From assembly GCA_027064285.1 (NCBI GenBank), contig JAMOPX010000127.1:1-13174 (forward strand): DNA of 13,174 bases. Reading direction: 5' to 3'. Within the stretch, counting starts at the first letter, position 1. Every line of letters starts with the position of its first letter. Source of the stretch: Desulfobacterales bacterium (GTDB lineage Bacteria > Desulfobacterota > DSM-4660 > Desulfatiglandales > JALVZP01). Shown piece after piece: positions 6,896 to 13,174 of this stretch. The position numbers and the translations under genes were made by a program. Under the pieces are notes generated by a model. It was not told the DNA's origin. It ran no database searches and saw nothing but the letters and a program-made list of their open reading frames with translations.

Positions 6896-8323
6896 ATGGG
6901 GAAAAAAGAAATAGTAAATGAAGGGATAATAGTTCAGGTTATTGGACCTGTGGTGGATGTAGAATTCCCTGATGGGAATGTTCCGGAAATTTTAACTGCA
7001 CTTCTTGTTACTAATCCTGCTATTGATGATACAGAAGATAACCTTACTTTGGAAGTAGCTCAACACTTAGGAGATAATGTTGTTAGAACTATTGCAATGG
7101 ACATTACAGATGGACTTGTAAGAGGGATGAAGGCCAAAAATACAGGTAAACCTATTATGATGCCAGTTGGAGATGCTATACTTGGGAGAGTGCTAAATGT
7201 AGTGGGTAAACCTGTGGATGGATTGGGATCTATAGAAACAGATATGTATTATCCTATCCACCGTCCAGCTCCTGAACTTGTTGACCAAGATACTACTATT
7301 AAAGTGTTGGAGACAGGGGTAAAGGTTATAGATCTTCTTGTTCCATTTCCAAGAGGTGGTAAGATGGGAATGTTCGGAGGTGCTGGTGTTGGTAAGACAG
7401 TTATTATGATGGAGATGATCCACAATATCGCGATGGAGCATGGAGGAATAAGTGTATTTGCTGGAGTTGGAGAGAGGACAAGAGAAGGAAATGACCTTTA
7501 TCTGGAGATGAAGGAATCTGGAGTTATAAATAGAGCAGCTCTTATATATGGCCAGATGACAGAACCACCTGGAGCAAGAGCAAGAGTAGCCTTGTCGGCA
7601 CTTACTGCTGCTGAATACTACAGAGACGAAAGGGGGCAGGATGTCCTTCTATTTATAGATAATATCTTTAGATTTACTCAAGCAGGTGCAGAAGTTTCGG
7701 CTCTGTTAGGTCGTATTCCATCTGCTGTTGGTTATCAGCCAACATTGGGTACAGATTTAGGAGAGCTTCAGGAAAGGATTACTTCTACGAAAAAAGGGTC
7801 TATTACTTCTGTGCAATGTGTATATGTACCTGCAGATGACCTTACAGACCCAGCGCCTGCTACTACTTTTGCTCACTTAGATGGGACAGTGGTTCTTTCA
7901 AGACCTATTGCAGAGTTAGGAATATATCCTGCTGTTGACCCATTAGATTCTTCTTCTAAAATCTTAGATCCAGCAGTTGTGGGAGAAGAGCATTATAAAG
8001 TTGCGCGTCAGGTTCAGCAGATATTGCAGAAGTATAAGGATCTGCAGGATATTATTGCTATATTAGGAATGGAAGAGCTTTCAGAAGAGGATAAGCTAAT
8101 AGTTGCAAGAGCAAGGAGAATCCAGAGATTTCTATCCCAGCCGTTTCATGTGGCAGAACAGTTTACAGGTACGCCAGGAAAATATGTACCATTAAAGGAA
8201 ACAATAAGAGGATTTAAGGAAATCATTGAAGGAAAACATGATGATCTTCCAGAAGTAGCCTTTTATATGGTAGGAAATATTGATGAGGCAGTAGAAAAGG
8301 CAGAAAAATTAGCATCTCGTTAA
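6896..8323 (+). CDS. atpD: F1Fo ATP synthase subunit beta (catalytic)
   Basis: This 475-residue catalytic subunit makes ATP from ADP and phosphate. The P-loop is G161-GAGVGKT168, with Lys167 and Thr168. The catalytic glutamate is Glu193 in GERTREGNDLY. ALTAAEYYRDERGQDVLLFIDNIFRFTQAGAEVSALLGR supplies the Walker B strand and neighbouring contacts. MEELSEEDKLIVARARR is the DELSEED lever region that touches gamma and epsilon. The C-terminal FHVAEQFTGTPGKYVPLKETI segment is intact. Length is the family norm. ATG 6896 is preceded by a strong AAAGGAGG (6877-6884), with a rather long 11-nt AT-rich spacer. It is the best-conserved protein in the window and a good marker for placing the organism. Confidence 0.99.
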   Translation: MGKKEIVNEGIIVQVIGPVVDVEFPDGNVPEILTALLVTNPAIDDTEDNLTLEVAQHLGDNVVRTIAMDITDGLVRGMKAKNTGKPIMMPVGDAILGRVLNVVGKPVDGLGSIETDMYYPIHRPAPELVDQDTTIKVLETGVKVIDLLVPFPRGGKMGMFGGAGVGKTVIMMEMIHNIAMEHGGISVFAGVGERTREGNDLYLEMKESGVINRAALIYGQMTEPPGARARVALSALTAAEYYRDERGQDVLLFIDNIFRFTQAGAEVSALLGRIPSAVGYQPTLGTDLGELQERITSTKKGSITSVQCVYVPADDLTDPAPATTFAHLDGTVVLSRPIAELGIYPAVDPLDSSSKILDPAVVGEEHYKVARQVQQILQKYKDLQDIIAILGMEELSEEDKLIVARARRIQRFLSQPFHVAEQFTGTPGKYVPLKETIRGFKEIIEGKHDDLPEVAFYMVGNIDEAVEKAEKLASR

Positions 8324-8339
8324 AAGAAGGGATTTAATT

Positions 8340-8744
8340 ATGGGTAAGATATTTTTAGAAGTGATTACACCAGATAAGGTATTGATTAGTAGAGAGGTAG
8401 ATATGGTAGTTGCTCCTGGAATCGAAGGGGAGTTTGGAATATTAGAAGACCATGTAGCATTTTTATCTGGTATAGTACCTGGTGAGTTAAGATATATGAT
8501 AGATGGCAAAGTTGAATATTGTGCTGTTATGGAGGGATTTGCAGAGGTTTCTAATAATAGGGTTTCTGTTTTAGTGGATGCTGCGGAAAAGGCAGAAGAA
8601 ATAGATATAGAGAGGGCAAAAAAGGCGTTGGAAAGAGCCCAAAAAAGATTGGAACAAAAAGAGGGGATAGATATTGCAAGAGCTGAAGCTGCCTTAAGAA
8701 GGGCAATGGCAAGGCTAAAAGTAGCGGGAAGAGTGAGAGACTAA
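8340..8744 (+). CDS. atpC: F1Fo ATP synthase subunit epsilon
   Basis: This 134-residue rotor subunit regulates the enzyme. The N-terminal beta-sandwich (about residues 1-84: FLEVITPDKVLISREVDMVVAPGIEGEFGIL, then MEGFAEVSNNRVSVLVDAAE) binds gamma and the c-ring. The C-terminal two-helix arm (86-130) can extend into F1 and inhibit ATP hydrolysis. The arm begins I88-D89-I90-E91-R92-A93, which fits the I(L)DxxRA ATP-binding motif described for the Bacillus PS3 epsilon subunit. A second copy, IDIARA, lies 22 residues later at 110-115. ATP sensing is therefore possible but inferred. ATG 8340 has AGAAGGGA (8325-8332) upstream. It is the last gene of the operon and is followed by a strong terminator. 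Confidence 0.95.
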   Translation: MGKIFLEVITPDKVLISREVDMVVAPGIEGEFGILEDHVAFLSGIVPGELRYMIDGKVEYCAVMEGFAEVSNNRVSVLVDAAEKAEEIDIERAKKALERAQKRLEQKEGIDIARAEAALRRAMARLKVAGRVRD

Positions 8745-8771
8745 ATAAAAATTGAATATAAGAGATAATAT

Positions 8772-8806
8772 AAAAAGGCAAGTCTTTAAAAAGACTTGCC
8801 TTTTTT
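8772..8806 (+). terminator. rho-independent terminator of the ATP synthase operon
   Basis: A perfect inverted repeat pairs 8772-8787 with 8790-8805. In practice it is a GGCAAGTCTT stem with a TAAA loop, flanked by an A-run on the left and TTTTTT on the right (8801-8806). The A-run and T-run symmetry means it could also work on the opposite strand. It lies 27 nt after the atpC stop. Confidence 0.95.
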
Positions 8807-8807
8807 G

Positions 8808-8838
8808 TTGACTTTTAATCTGTAAAGGATATTATAAT
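8808..8838 (+). promoter_or_regulatory. sigma-70-type promoter for zapB-zapA
   Basis: TTGACT (8808-8813) is a near-consensus -35. Two overlapping -10 choices follow: TATTAT (8830-8835, 16-nt spacer) and a perfect TATAAT (8833-8838, 19-nt spacer). Transcription would begin around 8842-8846, some 25 nt before the zapB start. The -35 begins one base after the T-run of the preceding terminator. Confidence 0.7.
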
Positions 8839-8868
8839 CTAGTATAAAAAACTAAAAGGAGCGTGAAT

Positions 8869-9168
8869 ATGGATATGGAAGAATATATAAGTGAACAAGA
8901 GAAGGTAGAAAATATAGAAAATACAATGGAAGAAGTAGATCAATTTCAATTATTAGAAGAGAAGATTGATCGTCTTATTAGTTTTGTAACCAAGTTAAAA
9001 CAGGAAAAAATCTCCTTAGAAGAAAAAATACAAGAGCAGGAACAGCTTATTGCAGAGTTAAGAGATCAGGTGGAAGAACTTCAAGCAGATAAGGAGAGAG
9101 CTAAAGAAAGGATAAGCTACGTATTAACTAAGATTGATCAGATAGATACGGAAGAGGATGGAGAATAG
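8869..9168 (+). CDS. zapB: ZapB-like coiled-coil cell division protein
   Basis: This 99-residue, very charged protein is almost wholly helical, with no Pro or Gly before its C-terminal tail and regular hydrophobic heptads from about residue 30 to 92 (LLEEKIDRLISFVTKLKQEK and onward). It has no membrane segment or catalytic motif. Coiled-coil composition alone is weak evidence. The stronger argument is position: it is 3 nt upstream of zapA, and ZapB-like genes commonly precede zapA in former Deltaproteobacteria. ZapB proteins bundle with ZapA at the Z-ring. ATG 8869 is chosen because AAAGGAG (8855-8861) is 7 nt ahead of it; the in-frame GTG 8863 is too close to that site. ATG 8875 is a further alternative. 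Confidence 0.65.
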   Translation: MDMEEYISEQEKVENIENTMEEVDQFQLLEEKIDRLISFVTKLKQEKISLEEKIQEQEQLIAELRDQVEELQADKERAKERISYVLTKIDQIDTEEDGE

Positions 9169-9171
9169 GAT

Positions 9172-9456
9172 GTGCCGAACAGAGTAAGGATTAGAATTTT
9201 GGATAACGAATATATTATAGAAAGTGATTTGGAAAGGGCAGAAATAATAGAGATAGCTCAATTTGTAGATGAAAAGTGTAGAGAGATAAGGGACTCTATT
9301 CAGGGACTTACAGAGAAAAAGATTGCTATATTGGCTGCTTTTGAAATAGCAAGTGAATATCTGAAGCTATTAAGAGAAGAGATAAAAAGACAAAAAAAGG
9401 TGCAGGCAATAAGCTATAATATAGATTCTGCGATTGGAGAGGACATAGGGGAATAA
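9172..9456 (+). CDS. zapA: cell division protein ZapA
   Basis: This 94-residue ZapA protein stabilises and cross-links FtsZ filaments at midcell. The N-terminal segment NRVRIRILDNEYIIESD matches the beta-strand start of the family (vxvxIlgxeYxixs). It is followed by AEIIEIAQFVDEKCREIRDSI, the conserved ALA-like helix (EKKIAILAAFEIASEYLKL), and a C-terminal coiled coil. Length is standard. The start is GTG 9172: the only upstream in-frame codons lead straight to the zapB TAG, and GGAG (9160-9163) lies at 8-nt spacing. An ATG at 9170 is out of frame (ATGTG). It is the second gene of a zapB-zapA operon. Confidence 0.88.
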   Translation: MPNRVRIRILDNEYIIESDLERAEIIEIAQFVDEKCREIRDSIQGLTEKKIAILAAFEIASEYLKLLREEIKRQKKVQAISYNIDSAIGEDIGE

Positions 9457-9474
9457 AAAACCCTTAATATATAA

Positions 9475-9515
9475 TATAATATTCCGCAAAATTTAAGATA
9501 TTGCGGAATATTATA
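9475..9515. repeat. perfect 15-bp inverted repeat downstream of zapA
   Basis: The left arm TATAATATTCCGCAA (9475-9489) and right arm TTGCGGAATATTATA (9501-9515) are exact reverse complements separated by 11 nt. As RNA this is a stable hairpin, but no proper T-run follows it, so it is at best an atypical terminator for zapBA. As DNA it could be an operator: the right arm runs into the TATAAT at 9512-9517. Both readings are inference. Confidence 0.85.
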
Positions 9516-9517
9516 AT
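9512..9517 (+). promoter_or_regulatory. candidate -10 box for the structured RNA upstream of rny
   Basis: A perfect TATAAT lies 2 nt before base 9520, where a long RNA closing stem begins. A start at 9523-9526 would put the 5' end within that stem. The stretch at the usual -35 distance (about 9489-9494, AAATTT) does not resemble a -35 box, so the promoter is only a candidate in very AT-rich sequence. Confidence 0.4.
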
Positions 9518-9519
9518 TT

Positions 9520-9665
9520 AGGATGATAGGAAAGGAAAGCGATTTATTCAGATTACTAAACTGATAAATGCAAAGAAATATTAACTTTTTATGAACTAAA
9601 ATTGGCTAGTAATTTAATAAATACTTATCCTATCTTTCATTTTTCCCTTCTTTTCCCTATATCCT
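9520..9665 (+). ncRNA. ssrS: candidate 6S-like regulatory RNA between zapA and rny
   Basis: There is no credible gene in the 257 nt between zapA and rny, but the sequence is structured. Purine-rich 9520-9537 pairs with pyrimidine-rich 9648-9665 over 17 bp, with bulges at 9525 and 9655 and one G-U. Inside it, 9566-9576 pairs with 9633-9642 (10 bp, bulge at 9571), and TATTAA (9579-9584) with TTAATA (9614-9619). This gives a rod with a large internal bubble, the general shape of 6S RNA, which binds RNA polymerase holoenzyme by mimicking an open promoter. 6S RNA is commonly found just downstream of zapA in proteobacteria. A competing hairpin (9539-9551 with 9561-9571, 11 bp) would replace part of the rod. 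I recognise no sequence signature of 6S RNA. A structured 5' leader of rny is the main alternative. Confidence 0.45.
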
Positions 9666-9680
9666 CTCCCTAAGTGCCTG

Positions 9681-9706
9681 CTCCTTAAATAATTAAGTTT
9701 AAGGGG
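9681..9706 (+). promoter_or_regulatory. hairpin covering the rny ribosome binding site
   Basis: Bases 9681-9689 pair with 9698-9706 (9 bp including one G-U, 8-nt loop). The 3' arm contains AAGGGG (9701-9706), the ribosome binding site of rny, 7 nt before its ATG. When formed, the hairpin would hide that site, so it could limit RNase Y translation. Only four pairs are G-C or G-U and the stem is of modest stability. Confidence 0.45.
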
Positions 9707-9713
9707 TGATAAG

Positions 9714-11276
9714 ATGATGGTTACACATATAGTTATTTTTGCAGGATTAGGAATCATATTAGGAATACCTATAGGTTTCTTGATTAGAAAGAAGTTTGTA
9801 GAAAGTAAGCTTGAAAAGTTAGAAGAATATTCAAAAAAGCTCATTTCTCAGGCCCAAAAAGAAGCAGATAATATAAAGAAAGAAGCAGAGCTTAAGGCCA
9901 AAGATCTTTTGTATCAAATGAAAAGGGAGTTTGAAAAAGAGGCACAAGACAAAAGAGAGCAGCTTTTACTTCAGGAAAAAAGATTAATACACAAAGAAGA
10001 GAGTATAGATAAGAAAATAGATCAGATAGAAAAAAGAGAAGAAAAAATTGCTCAAAAAGAGAAAGAGATAGATCAGATTATTAGAAAATTAGAAGAAGAA
10101 AGAAAGCAGGTAGAAGAGTTAAAGAATGAGCAAAGAAGACAGTTGGAGTCTTTGGCAGGTATGTCTAAGGAAGAAGCCAAGGAGCTTCTTGTAAAGTCTA
10201 TGGAAGAAGAGGCAAAGAATGAAGCGGCAAAATTGGTGCGTAAGATAGAGACCGATGCAAAGGTGGATGCTGATAAAAAGGCAAAAGAGATCCTTGCTCT
10301 TGCTATAAAGAGATATGCAGGTGAATATGTAGCTGAGCAGACTGTCTCTGTGGTGCATTTACCCAATGAAGAAATGAAGGGTAGGATCATAGGAAGAGAG
10401 GGAAGGAATATAAGGGCAATAGAAGCTGCGACAGGAGTTGACGTTATAATAGATGATACTCCAGAGGCAGTGATACTCTCTGGATTTAATCCTATAAGAA
10501 GAGAAGTAGCCAAGATTGCTTTGGAAAGGCTTATATATGATGGAAGAATTCACCCTGCAAGGATTGAAGAAGTGGTAGCAAAGGTAAGAGAAGAAGTAGA
10601 AGAAGCAATAAAGGAGGCGGGGGAAAGAGCTGCTTTTGATGTGGGTGTTCATGGGATCCATCCAGAACTTATAAGGCTTTTAGGAAGATTAAAATACAGA
10701 TCCAGTTATGCTCAAAATGTTTTACAGCATTCCATAGAGGTGAGTTTTATATGTGGTATAATGGCATCTGAGCTTGGAATGGATGTTAAACAGGCAAAGA
10801 GAGCAGGACTGCTGCATGACATAGGAAAAGCTGTAGATCATGAGATAGAAGGGCCTCATGCGATTATAGGTGCTGATTTAGCAAAGAAATATGGAGAATC
10901 TGAAGAGGTGGTTCATGCTATTGCTGCTCACCACGAAGATGTGCCTCCTCAAAGCATCTTAGCTATTATTGTTCAAGCAGCAGATACTCTTTCAGGTGCA
11001 AGACCTGGTGCAAGAAAAGAAATGCTTGAGACATATATAAAAAGGCTTAAAAATTTAGAGGAAATCGCTATGTCCTTTAAAGGGGTGGTAAAGGCTTATG
11101 CTATTCAGGCAGGTAGAGAGCTTAGAGTGATTGTGGAAGGAGATATAGTGAATGATGATGAAGCATATATGATTTGTAAGGATATTGCGAAAAAGATAGA
11201 AAAAGAACTGACATATCCGGGACAGATAAAGGTTACTGTTATCAGAGAAACAAGGGCTATAGAATATGCCAGATAA
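9714..11276 (+). CDS. rny: ribonuclease Y
   Basis: This 520-residue membrane-anchored endoribonuclease starts mRNA decay. Its parts in order are an N-terminal membrane helix (about residues 4-24, VTHIVIFAGLGIILGIPIGFLI), a long Lys/Glu-rich coiled coil (about 25-200), and a KH RNA-binding domain with the G227-REG230 loop in GRIIGREGRNIRAIEAATGVDVIIDD. An HD phosphohydrolase domain carries the metal-binding pair His368-Asp369 in LLHDIGKAVDHE and later AIAAHHEDVPP. The HD residue numbers equal those of B. subtilis RNase Y, showing a full-length protein. ATG 9714 follows AAGGGG at 7 nt; a second ATG at 9717 is an alternative with little effect. It ends VIRETRAIEYAR, the normal RNase Y terminus. 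It overlaps polA by 11 nt, so the two are co-transcribed and probably coupled. Confidence 0.97.
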   Translation: MMVTHIVIFAGLGIILGIPIGFLIRKKFVESKLEKLEEYSKKLISQAQKEADNIKKEAELKAKDLLYQMKREFEKEAQDKREQLLLQEKRLIHKEESIDKKIDQIEKREEKIAQKEKEIDQIIRKLEEERKQVEELKNEQRRQLESLAGMSKEEAKELLVKSMEEEAKNEAAKLVRKIETDAKVDADKKAKEILALAIKRYAGEYVAEQTVSVVHLPNEEMKGRIIGREGRNIRAIEAATGVDVIIDDTPEAVILSGFNPIRREVAKIALERLIYDGRIHPARIEEVVAKVREEVEEAIKEAGERAAFDVGVHGIHPELIRLLGRLKYRSSYAQNVLQHSIEVSFICGIMASELGMDVKQAKRAGLLHDIGKAVDHEIEGPHAIIGADLAKKYGESEEVVHAIAAHHEDVPPQSILAIIVQAADTLSGARPGARKEMLETYIKRLKNLEEIAMSFKGVVKAYAIQAGRELRVIVEGDIVNDDEAYMICKDIAKKIEKELTYPGQIKVTVIRETRAIEYAR

Positions 11277-13174
11277 AAAGACAGTTTATTTAGTAGATGG
11301 AACTTCTTATATACATCGTGCCTACCATGCGGTAGGTTCTTTGTCTAACTCAAAAGGCTTTCCCACTAATGCTATATATGTATTTACAAGAATGCTTATA
11401 AAACTTCTATCAGAAGAAAAACCAGAGTATATGGTAGTTGCGCTGGATGCAAGAGGTCCTACTTTTAGACACAAGATATATGCTGATTATAAAGCCAATC
11501 GTCCTCCTACTCCTGAAGACTTGATTGTTCAGATCCCAAAGATAAAGGAGATAATAAATAAGTTAGGAATAAAACTGATTGAGTTAGAAGGATATGAGGC
11601 AGATGATATTATTGCTACTTTGGCAAAGAAATGTGAAGAAAATGGTTTTAAGGTTGTATTGGTTACAGGGGATAAGGACTTTAAGCAGCTCGTCACTCCT
11701 GACACCATTATCTGGGATACCATGAAGGATGAGAAGACTGATTATAATAAGCTAAAAAAAGAGCTTGGTTTTGAACCATCTAAGTATGCGGATATCTTAG
11801 CCTTAGCAGGGGATTATATTGATAATATTCCTGGAGTCCCTGGTATTGGAGAAAAGACTGCTATTAAATTAATAAGAGAATTTGGTTCACTGGAAGGAAT
11901 ATATGATAACATAAATAAAATAACTCGAAAAAAACTTAAAGAGAATCTTATAAAGTATAAAGATTCTGCTTTCTTAAGCAGAGGACTTGCACGAATAAAT
12001 AGTGATGTTCCTATGGATTGGGACATAAATATGCTGAAGGTAAAAGAGCCTGATAAAGAAGGATTGGTTCAGATATTCAGAGAGCTGGAATTCAGAGAAC
12101 TTCTGAGTCAGTTTATTTCCAGAAAAAAAGAAAAAACCGATTATAGAGCGTGTACTGACCTCAAGATATTAAAAGATATTATTAAAGAGATAAAGAAAAG
12201 AGGTTTTGTTTCAGTAGATACTGAAACCACAAGTGAAAATCCTTTTAAGGCCAAGCTTGTAGGCATATCTATGTCTTGGGAGCCTAAAAAAGGATATTAT
12301 TTGCCTGTAGGACATAATTACTTGGGATTGCAAAAGCAATTAAATTTGAGTGAGGTTAAAGATCTATTAAAAGAAATATTAGAAGATGAGGGTGTAAAGA
12401 AGATAGGTCATAATATAAAGTATGATGCAGAGGTATTAAGGCTTCATGGAATTGAACTGAAAGAGATATATTTTGATACCATGATTGCTTCCTATGTAAT
12501 AAATCCTGGGTTAAGACAGCATAATCTCGACTACTTAAGTGAGTATTATCTTGGACATAAGATGATAGGATATAAAGATGTGGTTGTTAAAGGCATAAAA
12601 GATTTCTCTCAGGTAAATATAGAAACTGCTGTTGAATACTCTTGTGAAGATGCAGACTATACTTTAAGGCTTAAAGATATTCTGGAAAAAAGATTAAAAG
12701 AGGATAAAAACGAAGAGCTGTTTTATAATATAGAGATGAAGTTGGTGCCTGTGCTTATGGACATGGAGATAGCAGGTGTAAAGGTAGATATAAATTTATT
12801 GTGGAAGTTGGCTGTTGAATTCAGGGAAAAGTTAAAACAGATAGAGGAAGAGATCTATAAAGAAGCTGGAATGCGTTTTAATATAAATTCTTCTCAACAG
12901 CTCGGATTTGTGCTCTTTGAAAAACTAAGACTTCCCACTTTAAAAAAGACTCAAAAGACAAAAAGATATTCCACAGATGTAAGTGTATTAAAAAAGCTGT
13001 GCGCATATAATAGTAAGGTGCCATCCCTTGTACTTCAATACAGGAGTATATCCAAGCTAAAATCTACCTATGTGGATGCCTTGATAAGGATGGCAGATCC
13101 CAAAACACACAGGATCCATACCTCTTATAACCAGACTGTTACTGCAACAGGAAGGCTGAGCAGTAGCGATCCAA
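11266..13174 (+). CDS. polA: DNA polymerase I, N-terminal part (3' end outside window)
   Basis: An uninterrupted frame of 636 codons runs off the right edge. The 5'-nuclease domain (about residues 1-290) shows YLVDGTSYIHRAYHAV, GYEADDIIATLA, VTGDKDFKQLV and GDYIDNIPGVPGIGEKTA, which includes the helix-hairpin-helix. The 3'-5' proofreading domain looks active: Exo I D318-T-E320, Exo II GHNIKYD387 and Exo III Y458-SCED462. The fragment ends TSYNQTVTATGRLSSSDP, just before polymerase motif A, so motifs A, B and C are not visible. The enzyme fills gaps and removes RNA primers during repair and replication. ATG 11266 lies inside the end of rny, with AAGGG (11252-11256) 9 nt upstream. Coupling polA to rny is an unusual pairing, since rny is more often followed by a ymdB-type phosphoesterase gene. 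Confidence 0.97.
   Translation, partial: MPDKKTVYLVDGTSYIHRAYHAVGSLSNSKGFPTNAIYVFTRMLIKLLSEEKPEYMVVALDARGPTFRHKIYADYKANRPPTPEDLIVQIPKIKEIINKLGIKLIELEGYEADDIIATLAKKCEENGFKVVLVTGDKDFKQLVTPDTIIWDTMKDEKTDYNKLKKELGFEPSKYADILALAGDYIDNIPGVPGIGEKTAIKLIREFGSLEGIYDNINKITRKKLKENLIKYKDSAFLSRGLARINSDVPMDWDINMLKVKEPDKEGLVQIFRELEFRELLSQFISRKKEKTDYRACTDLKILKDIIKEIKKRGFVSVDTETTSENPFKAKLVGISMSWEPKKGYYLPVGHNYLGLQKQLNLSEVKDLLKEILEDEGVKKIGHNIKYDAEVLRLHGIELKEIYFDTMIASYVINPGLRQHNLDYLSEYYLGHKMIGYKDVVVKGIKDFSQVNIETAVEYSCEDADYTLRLKDILEKRLKEDKNEELFYNIEMKLVPVLMDMEIAGVKVDINLLWKLAVEFREKLKQIEEEIYKEAGMRFNINSSQQLGFVLFEKLRLPTLKKTQKTKRYSTDVSVLKKLCAYNSKVPSLVLQYRSISKLKSTYVDALIRMADPKTHRIHTSYNQTVTATGRLSSSDP

Noticed and set aside
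9614..9844. 76-codon open frame on the - strand across the spacer and the rny start
   Set aside because: It runs through the rny membrane helix and the structured spacer. There is no ribosome binding site or recognisable domain, so I do not treat it as a gene.
10073..10513. 146-codon open frame on the - strand within rny
   Set aside because: It is antisense to the RNase Y coiled coil and KH domain; the Ser/Phe/Ala-rich translation is the complement of Lys/Glu codons.
1..13174. Defence system, mobile element, CRISPR or prophage
   Set aside because: All genes are core metabolism, energy, division, RNA decay or replication. I found no repeat array, transposase, integrase, tRNA or attachment-site pattern.

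Overview
The window is a gene-dense, AT-rich bacterial chromosome segment in which every recognisable gene lies on the + strand. Codon choice leans heavily on ATA, AGA and AGG. The ATP synthase operon has two b-type stator genes (b', b) and lacks the a and c subunits. It is followed by zapB, zapA, a candidate 6S RNA region and rny. This gene order is the kind seen in Desulfobacterota and other former Deltaproteobacteria. An AT-rich, possibly thermophilic member is a reasonable guess, but the genus cannot be named from the sequence alone.

Region 1 (1-2792) is a tight run: the 3' end of a PtsN-type EIIA gene, a mannose-type EIIA, rimI, gap and tpiA. Gaps are 16 nt or less and one junction is a TGATG overlap. 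It links PTS-type phosphorelay regulators, a ribosomal protein acetyltransferase and two central glycolytic enzymes. A weak AT-rich terminator-like hairpin and a promoter candidate with a perfect TTGACA box separate it from the next operon.

Region 2 (2916-8744) encodes b', b, delta, alpha, gamma, beta and epsilon of the F1Fo ATP synthase. This is the whole F1 sector plus the peripheral stalk; subunits a and c must be encoded elsewhere. The first four genes overlap or abut, which implies translational coupling. A textbook rho-independent terminator (8772-8806) closes the operon.

Region 3 (8808-9713) starts with a promoter directly behind that terminator and carries zapB- and zapA-like cell division genes. 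The 257-nt spacer that follows is the least explained part of the window. It holds a perfect 15-bp inverted repeat, a -10 box, a stretch that folds into a long imperfect rod resembling 6S RNA, and a hairpin whose 3' arm contains the rny ribosome binding site.

Region 4 (9714-13174) holds rny (ribonuclease Y), overlapping by 11 nt with polA (DNA polymerase I). polA runs off the right edge before the polymerase active-site motifs.

I see no mobile element, CRISPR array, tRNA, rRNA or phage gene. The window is mostly core housekeeping. The observations most worth following up are the zapA-rny spacer, the lipobox in subunit b, the repeated helix in epsilon and the altered P-loop of alpha.
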